DNA from: Cristatella mucedo
Taxonomy: Eukaryota; Bryozoa; Phylactolaemata; Cristatellidae
Direction: 5' to 3'
Length of the DNA stretch: 64,000 nt
NCBI GenBank assembly: GCA_009760855.2
Contig: WPIO01000196.1
Location: 182,001 to 246,000 of the forward strand
Below, in pieces: positions 53,560 to 64,000 of the stretch; the first letter of the stretch is position 1, and the number at the start of each line of letters is the position of its first letter. Below the pieces are notes generated by a model. The model was not told where the DNA came from and ran no database searches. It saw only the letters and a program-made list of their open reading frames with translations. The position numbers were made by a program, and so were the translations under genes.

Positions 53560-55300
53560 GCAAAAGGACTGGGTCACGAAACACGCCTAGACATCAATGA
53601 TCACTTCTCTCGATTCTTTGTCCAGAAGATAGACAAGATCAGGGAGTCCATCTCTGCGATGGCAGCATCCCCCTAGAATGCTGTCCCTCGATTCCTGGCT
53701 GCACCTCAACGTCTACATTTAAGCAGGTCACTAGTAATCAATCTCGTCCTGAAGTTCATATTCCAATCAAAGAAGACAAGCCCTTTGGACTCTATTCCCA
53801 CTGTCCTGCTCCCACGTTGCATTGATCTGCTGCTGCCATGCATAACTAACATCATTAATATGTCATTAGCCGAAGGTCATGTCTCAGCACCTTTCAAAAA
53901 AGCTGTATTCAGGCCACTTCTCAAGAAAGCGAGGCTAGACCAAGAGAACTTGAGCAACTACCGCCAGTCTTCTTTCTACCATTCCTATCAAAGACACTGG
54001 AACGAGTCGTGGCGGACCAGCTGAAATCGTATATTGAAACTTCAGACCTTGCTACTAAGTTCCAGTCTGGCTTTAGAGCTAATCACTCCACAGAATCAGC
54101 ATTTTTAGGATGTGCAACGTCCTACTTAAGAATGCAGAGTATCTCTCTTGTTTTGCTCGATCTTTCGGCAGCTTTTGATACTATCGATCACAAGTTCTTC
54201 TTGAGCGCCTCTCATCTCGAGTGGGCATCACTGGCACTACTCTGAAATGGTTCAGGTCCTATCTCAGTGGGAGACTCCAGAGTATTGACATGAATGGACA
54301 GAGATCATCCGAGGCACCTCTGAAATATGGGGTACCTCAGGGCTCCGTGCTATCACTCTTTTCGCGGTTTATACTCTCCCTCTTGCTGACGTGATTGCCA
54401 AGCACAATCTAGGCTTTCACTTCTATGTGGATGACACTCAGCTGTACCTTTGCTTTGATCCCTCCCAGCCTTCGAGCACCTCGAATTCTCTCAACTCACT
54501 TGCTGCATGTATTGATGACATATGCACATGGGTGGTAGCAAATTTTCTTAAATTAAATGATGATAAAACCAACTTACTAGTCGTGGGCAAACCAAGTGTG
54601 ACTCACAAATTGGAAAGGCTTACGCTCACAATCGGCTCTGCCAGCATATCTCCTGTTGAATCAGCTCGAAATCTAAGTGTCATATTCCAAAGCGACCTCT
54701 CGTTAGACGACCATATCACCTCCACAGTCAAATCTGCCTATTTTCAGCTTCATAACATTGCTAAAATTCGGGCTTGTTCAGATAAGGATACCACGTCCAA
54801 GTTGGTCCATGCATTCGTGACATCCCGTCTCGACTTCTGCAACTCACTGCTTACTGGCCTCCCAGCATCTGCGATCAGGTGATTGCAGCTGGCACAAAAC
54901 TCCGTGGCAAGGCTTGTCTGTCGTGAGCGTCGCAAATGCTACATCACACCACTTTTCGCCGACCTGCACTGGCTACCATCAAGCAACGGATTGACTTCAA
55001 GGTTTTGTCGCTCACTTTTAGGTCACTTCATTCTTTGGCTCCAGCCTATCTCTCAGATCTACTCCCCCACCAGGCCAAGCCTCGTACCACCCGCTTTGTT
55101 CAATCAAATCGTTAAGCTATACCTCGTACGAGCCTTGAATCCTTTTGGAGACCGTGCCTTGAGTTCGTACGCTCCCTAAGCCCGGATCTCACCTCCGACT
55201 GACGTCACAACATCCCCTGACTTGACGACATTTAAAAAGTAGCAAAAAGATGCACCTGTTCCTCGCGCCGTGTTTTCTGGGTCCCTGCGTCCAGTGTCTT
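53560..55300 (+). mobile_element. longest LINE-A copy (part of RT to C-terminus)
   Basis: It begins with a linker-like region (HFSRFFVQKIDKIRESISAM), then PLLKKARLDQENLSNYR, QSGFRANHSTESAF, LLDLSAAFDTIDHKFF, GVPQGSVL-equivalent sequence, FYVDDTQLYLCFDPSQPSST (RT catalytic YVDD) and the C-terminal domain. Several frameshifts. The 3' end differs from the usual tail after 55190 and runs to (TA)n. Confidence 0.93.
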
Positions 55301-55374
55301 TCGCTTGCTTGTGTCGTGCTGGCGTCGTGCTGCTATGCGTGCAATCACTCATCATATTGACATGCTTCCCTTAT

Positions 55375-55381
55375 ATATATA

Positions 55382-55441
<60 letters not shown>

Positions 55442-55450
55442 TATATATAG
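55375..55450. repeat. (TA)n microsatellite flanked by inverted ends
   Basis: About 30 TA units. The flanks CCCTTATATATATAGTATA and its near reverse complement (TATAGTATATATATAGTGTA then AGGGAA) make it a long self-complementary hairpin. Confidence 0.92.
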
Positions 55451-55584
55451 TGTAAGGGAACATGAGGCCGCCTATGAGCAGGGGCGGAGACTCTGCGAGG
55501 GCTCAGATGCTGCCTAAGCAGCCACAAGCTCTCGAGCGGTGGAGGGGTGGAGGCCAACGTTTTGTCACTCACTTTTGGTCAAAT

Positions 55585-56055
55585 CAGATCTCGTCCCCCA
55601 CCAGGCTAATCATCGTACCACCCGCTTTTCGGAATCCAACAGTTTACAAACACCTCGTACAAACCTCAAATCCTTTTGGAGACCGCACATTTAGTTCGTA
55701 TGCTCCCAAAGCCTGGAACTCACTCCCGACCTGCGTCACAACATCCCCTGACTTGACGACATTTAAAAAGAACTTGAAAACACACCTATTTAGGACAGCA
55801 TTTAGTGGGTCCCTGTGATTCGTCCTTGATGTGCTTATGCGTGCTGACACTGTGCATGCTGCCACTAACCTCACTTGCATGCTGACCCTGTGCATGTCAG
55901 CCCTAACCATGTTATTCATATCGTTTATCAAGCTTTATATTACTCACCATTCAATCGCGTTTCTCTTTGTAGCAAATGTAAAGCGCCTAGAAAGAGATTG
56001 AGTTCTCTGAGGGTGCTGCATCAAGTGTATTATTATTATAATTATTATTATTACT
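55585..56055 (+). mobile_element. LINE-A 3' end
   Basis: C-terminal remnant, terminal block, hairpin and (ATT)n. A separate insertion from the copy ending at 55300. Confidence 0.93.
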
Positions 56056-56404
56056 CTCGGCAGATGACTCGGCAGTCCGGCACAAATCCGTGCATTGGCG
56101 GCAGCTGTGGTGGAAATCCACCTACTACAAACTGCCCCGTCAGCTGTGCGGGTGGGTTTGGAACGAACGATGGCCCGAAGCGGCAAAAACAAGGCCCGCA
56201 TTAAATATAATGGCTGCCGAAGGAGTACATCGGGGAGCGAGAGGGCTCGATCCCTCTCGCTGGCAGCTCGATCCCTCCGCTTCAGTGCGGCAGACTGGGC
56301 TTGGCCGGCGTGGTTCTGAATAGAGTGCTCGGCGTTGGAGTTAGCAGACTTTTTGCTCGGTCGCGCTATCCAGCCCGACGGCTGGTGGCGCGGAGCGCTG
56401 TCAC

Positions 56405-56490
56405 ACAAATGCCAAGTGCCTAGAGAGAGATTATGTTGATGAGATTGAGTTCTCTGAGGGCGTTAAAAAATGTCTCATTAATATTATGTC
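56405..56490 (+). mobile_element. LINE-A tail fragment
   Basis: AAGTGCCTAGAGAGAGATTA, then a second GAGATTGAGTTCTCTGAGG. The hairpin is partly duplicated. Confidence 0.65.
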
Positions 56491-56579
56491 GGCCTCGGTC
56501 TACGAAAATCCGTGGCCATGCATTCTCTCACTGCCAACAGTGAGATTATACCGCGAAATCACTTTTAAGTCTTCCTAGC

Positions 56580-56589
56580 TAAATATATT

Positions 56590-56656
<67 letters not shown>
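56580..56656. repeat. (TA)n microsatellite
   Basis: About 33 TA units with one TGTA interruption, next to a minus-strand SINE-A. Confidence 0.93.
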
Positions 56657-56664
56657 ATATTGAA

Positions 56665-56830
56665 ATTGATATATATTTCATTTGAATACCACCCAAAGAA
56701 AACTCTATCTCTATCCATACAATTCATATAAACTGCAGGGCTCGAGCCCGCGACCTCGGTCGTCAAAAGCGAGCACCTTCAAGTAGCTCGGTATAACCCT
56801 AAAGCATACCCCTGGGCCAATCCAGGATGG
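56665..56830 (-). mobile_element. SINE-A, minus strand, diverged
   Basis: TTCATTTGAATACCACCC, GGGCTCGAGCCCGCGACCTC, CTGGGCCAATCCAGG. Confidence 0.7.
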
Positions 56831-58619
56831 CAGCTTTTTCGTAAACCTGAAGGCGAAACGACCTATAAAAACACAACAAATATCAATAGAGAAATAGAAC
56901 TTCGTCTGCAGCCAAGGCCGCGGCGAATTAACAATGCACGACCCCCAGAAGAGAATTTTTTTGGGATAGCGAAACTCTTTTCAAATAAACGTGAGCTGAA
57001 ATGGGAGTTCCACAACGGCTAGGGAACGCGAGGAATGTACTAGAATGCGGGACGCTCACGTGTACCTGAGCATTAGCACGCTAGACGTACTGTCAAGTGG
57101 TATCTGTGGCTGATGGGTTTCACACCAGCGTCGATACCGCGAGAAGCAGCTTCCGGCGGACAAGAAATAGCCTCAGAAGCGGTGCGTGCGCCGAAGAACG
57201 CACGCGTCAGGAAGAGCTCCGCCAATCCAGTGTAGGCCACTATTTATTATTTAAGATTATTATTATATTATATTATTATAATAAGATTATTATTTTATTA
57301 TATTATTATTATATATTAGTATCGTTACTTAAGCCCGATACCAAATGAAATTAAGATACTAGGAAGTATCGATGACGGCAGGCGGCGAAGAAGGCGGCCG
57401 CCGGGACACGTTTTTTGGTCGGTCGCCAGGAAGCGCTGGGGTTCATTGCTAAGGAAGGCGTGCGTGCGCGCGTGTAGTTAGCGCTCCCGCTAGATGGAGC
57501 TTGGCTCTCTCTGCCCGGGCATCTACGGCGGACTGCCGCTGAGCCGCTGAGCCGCTGCCCCTTAATCACTCGTGCGCTCAGCCAGCCTGCCGTGCTGCGA
57601 GTGTCGGATTTCGTACGCGAAGGTCATGGGGCGGGGTCTACCCGGATTTACCCGGAGATAGGGATTAATAGGGATTTACCCGGAGGGCCGCAAAAGGGCT
57701 GAAGGGGAGATTATGCGGGGATTATGCTGCTGCTGGACGCTCGGACCTGCTCAACGCTCGACGGCTCGGCCTGGCGGCAGCTCTCTCCTTGTACAGTGAG
57801 AATACAACACTTTAGTGCGCAACGCACACATTACTGGCACACAGCAACCGACGGTGGAAAAGGTGTGACGGGGAAAGCTGGACCGCTGAACTCATTCAGC
57901 CAAACGCGGACAATGCGCGGCAATGCGAGCAACTGGAGGCAGCCGACACGCTCGTTCTCTCAGAAACGCTGGCGAATGGGAGGCCGGCGGCAGTTTTCGT
58001 GCAGTCGCACAGACCGTGAGAGAAAGGTGAAACTATCGCCGCCCCGACGCTCCGCTCATTATGTAGCCAAAAGCAGTGAGCGCCAGACAAATGCAACGCA
58101 CCCTCCGAAGTGCGGCCACTGAACTTACCGCAGCGCTCGGTCGTCTGCACCGTTGGGAGTAGTGCGTAGCTCGAGACGGCGAGCGCCGCTATGGAATGTT
58201 GATCGACTGACCGGCGCATTTTAATCATAAACTCCACGACGCCGGTGACGAAATAAGGCTACTGCATCCATACTAGTCAGACTTTCAACTGGCGCTACCA
58301 GAGGTGGACGAGCTAACGGAGCAGGCGAACGAGGCTTGAGTCACGTGGGCTGACGTAAGTCCTGACGTCGAGAGAGCCATGTACGCGGGTGAGCCTCCAT
58401 AGATAGGGATAGCTTTCACACTCCTACCGATCCCACACTCCCCTAATCAATACTCTCCATTATGGGCGAGGGGCCCGTCATAAATACTCATAGCATATTT
58501 ATTTATAAAATGCTAACGTACAGAATGGCGTAATAACGAATAACGTACAGAATAACGTACAGAAGTTGTTTGTCGTGGGACAGGCTATAGAAACAATCCA
58601 GCTGCTTAGAACGCTTCCT
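56831..58619. other. GC-rich intergenic DNA, no gene recognised
   Basis: Overlapping open frames at 57724-58237 have no recognised family. ACCCGGATTTACCCGGAG-type short repeats lie near 57640-57685. Confidence 0.45.
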
Positions 58620-58745
58620 TTATTCCCAGCCATGTCAGGCGCTTAGAAAGAGATTGTTCTATTAAGTTCTTGAGAGCGTTTTATTGAGTTCTTGAGAGCG
58701 TTCTATTGAGTTCTTGAGAGCGCTGTACAAGTGTCATTATTATTA
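58620..58745 (+). mobile_element. LINE-A-type tail with 22-bp internal triplication
   Basis: The hairpin's right part ATTGAGTTCTTGAGAGCGTT is repeated three times before (ATT)n, which looks like local slippage or template jumping. Confidence 0.65.
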
Positions 58746-59087
58746 TCCTCTGGTGTACTGGTCTCAAATGCTCGAATGAAGCCAACTTTTCTGCTGAGAC
58801 AATTTATTGTCTTTACATAACTCAAAAGCAGGGCTTGCCGCTCTGGCAGTCGAATCCGCTGTGTCAGTGCACTGACTGAAGGCCTAACACGCCTAACAAG
58901 CTTTCCATTGAAACTGGGCGCCGCGAGCTGCAACCATGCATACGAGCTGTAGTCTCGGCGACAGCGCACGAGCGACTCTGCGCATGCGCCGCAGCCTCGA
59001 AGCGAAAACTGGCGGCGGCGGAAAACAGGAGGTTCGGCAAAGGTTACAAAAAGGGATATCGCAGTAGGACAGAAGCTGGTAGGAGGC

Positions 59088-59262
59088 TGGTTGTGATGGC
59101 ACACTAGGTAAGGCGGTTGCTTTTCAAGACCTCGGGACCGAGGTCGTGGGTTCGTTTCCTACGATGGACAATCCTTCTTTATTGCCACTTCAAACGGTGG
59201 CGATAGCCGTCAAGACTCTTCTGTCGCTATGCAAAAGAGGTTGTTAAATCAGCTAGGATTTT
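59088..59262 (+). mobile_element. SINE-B, plus strand
   Basis: GTTGTGATGGCACACTAGGT, palindromic arm ACCTCGGGACCGAGGT, box B GGGTTCGTTTCC, GATAGCCGTCAAGACTCTTC and TAAATCAGCTAGGATTTTTT. Confidence 0.9.
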
Positions 59263-60021
59263 TTTTTTTAGGAAGTGGCTGGAGCAGGAGGTGGCGATGA
59301 GGATCGCATGGCACTACCACCGGTAGTTAGAACCAACCAAAGCTAGACAGCTAGACAGAAAGCCACCGAGTGCCGTGTGTGCAAAGTGTCGGCCCCATGA
59401 GGAGTGTCGGCCCGACGCTCGGTCTTGGCTGTTCAACTTGCGGAGATCCAGGCAGCTGGTGGATAACTCCCACAACCGGGCAGCTGGAGCGTTGCCGGCA
59501 GACTTTAACGGATGAATGCCAGTAAAAACCGTACCCTTGCCCTAATAATAATGAGCATTATATTAATACTAGTATAATGCCCTAAATACGATGGTACCGA
59601 TAGCTCAACGGTTCGAGCGCTGGACCAGTCTCACAAGTTGCTAGATCAGTCACGATTAAGAGGCTGGATTTACTCTGATTATTCTTAGAATTTGTAACTA
59701 AACTGGTTGCTCACCAGCTACCAGTCCCTGCCACTAATAACACACCTGCTACCACCGCCACCACTGCTATCACTTGCTGTCACTAATATGCTACCACCAC
59801 CTCCGCCGGGCAGTCGCTGCAGTTCTGCAGCAGCAGCTATTCAGTGCTGTCGGCAGACGTGAGTCGGAAGCTGTCGGAGCCCTGAATATCTACTATATGT
59901 AAGTAGGTAATACGTAATCTGCAAGCGCTCAACATATACGCATATATTGTATATGCATGTTAAATCATACGATTACATGTTATATTATATATTAGTGTAT
60001 ACCATGTTATATATACTAGCT

Positions 60022-60064
60022 AATTTAATAGCCCCTTGTTATAGCAGTAGAAGAGCCTTAAAGG

Positions 60065-60070
<6 letters not shown>
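60022..60070 (-). mobile_element. SINE-B tail fragment
   Basis: AGCTAATTTAATAGCCCCTT and AGAAGAGCCTTAAAGG resemble the minus-strand SINE-B end. Confidence 0.5.
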
Positions 60071-60098
<28 letters not shown>

Positions 60099-60257
60099 TA
60101 ATTAATGCATGAAATGTGCTTCCATCTGTCACGTGACAATACGTTTCATCTTTCCGCCACGCGCCAAGATGGTGCAGAGTTGCCAGCATATACATATATA
60201 TGCGTAGATATATATATGCGTAGATATACGTATATACATATACATAAGAAATACATG

Positions 60258-60733
60258 TACCGTATTTTTACGAGTAAAAGTCGCACCCAAGTTAAGTCGC
60301 ACCCTAAATTTATGGGGAAAAAATTGAAAAAGTATTGATAAATATTACTGAGTATAAAACTCACTTTGTATATTATTATAAGTTTGCTTTAATCATCACA
60401 GTTAGCAAGAAACTCGTCATCAGTATCACTGCCAACATTTTCCTAGACATCAGAGACACTTTTAATGTCTGAATCGTCACTTTCCCTGTAGATTGCATCA
60501 TCTTCAGTTCCATTCAGCAAGTTTGGAAGTTTCTAACTTCTTGAACGACTTCACAATGACTTCTGCTTTGATTCTCTCCCAAGCATGTCAAAACCAATCA
60601 CCATCATGGTTGATACAGGCTCTTTTAATTCTTGCTGCATGTATCAAATATTGACTTGCAGTGTATAAGTCGCAGGTTTATTTTTTCAAACAAATTAGAA
60701 AAAAGTGCGACTTCTACTCGTAAATATATGGTA
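60258..60733 (-). mobile_element. pogo/Tigger-like non-autonomous DNA transposon with transposase C-terminal remnant
   Basis: Ends match as inverted repeats: TACCGTATTTTTACGAGTAA with AAGTCGCACC on the left, and the reverse complement of CTCGTAAATATATGGTA on the right (about 28 of 31 bases agree). TA flanks both ends. The minus strand keeps an acidic frame, NGTEDDAIYRESDDSDIKS then GSDTDDEFLANCDD, typical of a pogo-type transposase C-terminus, with AW-type sequence upstream in other frames. The DDE core is deleted. Confidence 0.8.
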
Positions 60734-63287
60734 AGTGTGCTGCTGGCTGCAGAGCCTAACACAAGATGCAGTCATGCTGCTCTAGCCGATACAGCTGCTG
60801 CCGCTGCATGCTCAGGTTCAACCAAACCTTCACACAGTGTAGCCAGCCAAGGACACCGGGAAATTACTCTATGCCCTCTAGAACATGCAATACCCACTCA
60901 GATCGGGCCTCTGTACACCTGACACTCGGCTTGACATTGCTGCTGTACATTTGACCTTTGCCTTTGTGGGCCACTTGACTTTGAAGGCGATTACGATGCA
61001 TACATAAAATGATGCAGTGCACACGCCGTGCAGAATAACCCACAGAGAAACTTAATCTCGAGCCTCGACAGTTTTCGTCCTTTCGTAGATGGCCGAACGG
61101 CCGATGGGAAGAGATGGCACGCTGTATGAGTTAGTTGATCAGGCTCATAGCACACACAGCTCACATTTAAAATCTGTCATGCAGCACTCAACAAGCAGCC
61201 AGGCAGCGGCGGCTAGGAAACAGAAGAACACCAGCTATGGTCGCAGAGCAGCGCTCAGCTTAGGGCAGCTTAGCCCTAAGTGGAGTTACAGACAGACAGA
61301 CAGACAAACAGAGATACATTACATGACAGGTGTCACCCTACAGTGAGGGGGAATCACTTTTGTCATAACTCACTGATTCGCTCAGTGAGTCGCTGCCGCT
61401 CACGGCAGATGAGCTACGGGTCATCGAGTCGCTGGGTGCGTACGCGAGGTCGGCAAGAGCGGCACGAATGCATTACTGGCTTGGATAGCGCCAGAGACCC
61501 TCAATTGCATGGTCAATCTCACCTCGGTCGATGCTGGCTCAACCTCTGCAGGTACTCACATACTTTCAACCGTAACCGGTAGCTGCCGACGAGCTGTTAC
61601 GGGTGACCTCACCATGTTCTGGCCGATGACTTGCTCGAGTCTCCTTTGATTACTTAGCAGCACCTTTGGACATATAGCATAAATCGCTGCTCGTCCACGT
61701 AAGGGAACTTTCAATGACGAATATGTGAGAGAAAGAGACGAGAGAAGGAAGCGAGGAGGAAAGCATAGCTTACCCTGGACACACGCGATGCAGCAAGTGG
61801 CGAGAGCGCTGCAATGCAACGACACCTAGTGTTTCGCCTTTATTCAATTCCACACAGTCAATCGCCACACGCAATAAGACTTGCGGCCTGCGCTTGTGCA
61901 CTGCAGCATTCCACACCGAGGCTGGCGACTGAGCTTATCGATCGATCGGCTAATCGATCGGCTTGGCTCGGTCTTGGCACGACGGTCACAATTCCTCGGC
62001 TTTCCTACTTTCCTGGTCAGCTTCCGGGCGAGCAGGGCACTCGTCGACTTGAGCTACGAGGTCGTTGTAATGAGTCCAGGCATCAGGGCTGTGGAAACAG
62101 ACGGTGCCCCCGCCTCGCTTCAGTTGAGTCGTCTAAATAAGAGGATGTGTTATAGCCAGCACAGATTGCCAGAACACAACACGGCAACATCGTATTTAAG
62201 GCATCCAAGTGGCAGCAGGGGAAGTGGTGCCAGCAAACTGCAGCAGATTCAGTGAAATTCTGATTGGGTCTGTGTGATTCGAAGGATTTGTATTAGAGCA
62301 GCGTGAATCCGAGGTATTGGATTGGAGCAGCATGATTCAGATTATTCGGAGCAGCATGATTCAAGGACTTTTGGTTGAAACAGATTATTCGGAAGACTTG
62401 TACAAGAGTGGCAGGATTCCGAGGATTTGAATTGGAGCAGCAGCACGATCAGCAGCGGAGCAAGAGAGAGAGAGCAGCTAGCAAGCGGCGGTACATCACG
62501 ATGCAAGCACACTGCACAACAAGCAAGCTCGGTCGCAATATTTGCAGAAGGCAACCCCGTGAACACTCACTCGAAGCAAACAGACACCGTTTGTGCACAA
62601 GCCCAAAAGTCTTGCCAGTAGGCACACTACCTAGCCGCTCTGCAAGAAAGCAGCAGACACGTTGCTGCTCGTCCTGGTGAACTGCTGCTGCCTAGTTGCC
62701 TGGCTGCTACTGTGGCAGGCCTACCGATCCCAAACCCGGGGCATTTAGGCCATACTAACTGGACATTAGCCCATCAGCACGCTTAGCGCCTGCTACTGCA
62801 TACTTCGTGGGAAGAGAGCGCAGAGTCTGCCAGCAAGTTCGACTACATATTCTGGAGAGACGACCAACCTGGCGATTAATGTCTCCAATGCAAACGTATT
62901 GAGCATCGCCAGCAGATATGGCCAACTTGGAGTGATCATCCGTTGAGTTAAATAGGATACTCAGAGAATCACTTTGTATCTTCTTAATGTTCTCTACCTG
63001 CAACGCAGCCACGAGAGGTGGTCGCCATTGTGAGCAGCCTGTTGTCCAGTGCGAAAGCAAGCGTCTACTCGCAGGCTGCATCGTGCCAAAGCAGCTGCCA
63101 CTGCTACGCCGCTGCTGCAGACAACCAAGGAAACAAACACAACACGCAGCTACCAAAAACTACAAGGCTTTAAAGCTGTTCTATGTCAGCGAAAGCGTTT
63201 GCGTGGCTTGTCATAATTTTTTGGAGATCTCACATGAAAACCAATGTTGCAAGTATATGTGTGCATGTGTGTAAAAAAACTGTGTGT

Positions 63288-63327
<40 letters not shown>

Positions 63328-63877
63328 CTTGCTAAACAGCAACCGACTTTCAGGAACACTCGTACTAAACAGTACTCGGCAACGTTGTAATTCCAACTGG
63401 CGTGCAGACGTTAACTCTAACAGGAAAACTGTCGTCTGCGACTGGCAGGGACGCTTCGCTCCGATCGGCTAGCAGCTTGGCTAGCGCCTAGCAGCAGGAA
63501 TGCTCCGCTCTTATTCGCTAGTCAGGGTCGGGGTAGGGGCCAGCTTAGTACTGCACACAACAGTTAGGGCAGTGGCGCTGCCATAGTCGGGGGGGGGGGA
63601 AGGCAACTCTCACGTAAGGATCGCCTTGCCAAGAGTAGCCCTCCCATCACATGCAGGACTTTCAGAGGCTGCGGGGGAGGCGGCGGAGGGGGCGGGGAAG
63701 CTGGCACTGCAGCTTTAATGGAAGCCACAAGCACCCCAGTACTAGACTGCAATGATATTAACGAGGCAGGCTAGAATCGCCTGCTGCATCTCCGGAAGCT
63801 ATATCACTCGCATTTGAGCACCGGTCAAAGACGGTCGCGCTGGTACATGCGACTGGTTCTAATGAACTGCGCTACCG
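60734..63877. other. intergenic DNA, no gene recognised
   Basis: It contains a CAGA patch and LINE-B-like end near 61260-61330, and degenerate repeats of GATTCGGAGCAGCATGATTC type at 62265-62450. G-runs lie at 63589 and 63672. No coding call is supportable. Confidence 0.45.
63280..63327. repeat. (GT)n microsatellite
   Basis: About 23 GT units with one TATG interruption. Confidence 0.93.
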
Positions 63878-63994
63878 GCGGCAGACATTGCCAACGGTTC
63901 AACTCTGCCGAGTAGCATGGCAAACTAACAGTCACGTGCCTGCCACGTGATGAGTTGTTTTCGAGAGTTGAACAGTTGGCAATGTCTGCTGCTG
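63878..63994. repeat. long inverted repeat (hairpin) at the window edge
   Basis: GCAGACATTGCCAAC and GGTTCAACTCT at 63881 are mirrored by AGAGTTGAACAG and TTGGCAATGTCTGC at 63965-63990, with one or two mismatches over about 26 bases and a 55-60-base centre containing CACGTG twice. It may be the ends of a small MITE or a tip of a larger element beyond the window. Confidence 0.75.
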
Positions 63995-64000
63995 GTGGCA

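Noticed and set aside
57724-58237. overlapping 132- and 113-codon frames on opposite strands
   Set aside because: GC-rich DNA gives long frames by chance; no motif, splice context or repeat match supports either.

Overview
This is animal (metazoan) nuclear DNA. It has spliced genes with GT-AG introns, polyadenylation signals, many 5'-truncated non-LTR retrotransposons, tRNA-headed SINEs, and long dinucleotide microsatellites. The species cannot be named from sequence alone. The Runt-domain protein is very divergent and shows no C-terminal WRPY motif, which would fit an early-branching invertebrate such as a sponge. That placement is an inference, not a demonstration.

Two genes can be built exon by exon from splice sites, phase and family similarity, both on the + strand. 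The first is a Runt-domain (Runx-family) transcription factor: four coding exons between 13797 and 19998, about 345 aa, with AATAAA at 20211. The second is a complete TMEM260-type protein O-mannosyltransferase (DUF2723): 17 exons between 30654 and 51954, 760 aa, all phases compatible, one GC-AG intron, and a candidate AATAAA at 52407. A possible last-visible exon of an unknown gene occupies bases 2-79. No functional link between these genes is apparent.

Layout: 1-13.8 kb is repeat-rich intergenic DNA holding an L2/CR1-like LINE ('LINE-A'), a second L2-like LINE ('LINE-B'), two tRNA-derived SINE families, LTR-like elements and an AT-rich 109-bp tandem repeat. 13.8-20.2 kb is the Runx gene, its introns filled by LINE-A pieces. 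20.2-30.6 kb is repeats, an LTR-like element with a 4-bp target duplication, and a decayed hAT transposase. 30.6-52.4 kb is TMEM260, whose introns carry long (CT)n, (AG)n, (GT)n and (TA)n tracts, a 25-copy 19-bp minisatellite, a roughly 38-copy 14-bp minisatellite and LINE copies. 52.4-64 kb is repeats, the longest LINE-A copy, a pogo/Tigger-like non-autonomous transposon and a hairpin at the right edge.

The most informative structure is the mobile-element ecology. LINE-A ends in a conserved hairpin followed by (ATT)n, and a tRNA-headed SINE carries a matching tail, as expected of a LINE/SINE partnership. LINE-A and the LTR-like family have inserted into each other (LTR into LINE-A at 10506; LINE-A tail into LTR at 4829), giving internal empty/filled sites and showing overlapping activity. 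I found no CRISPR array, prokaryotic gene, rRNA or convincing functional tRNA.
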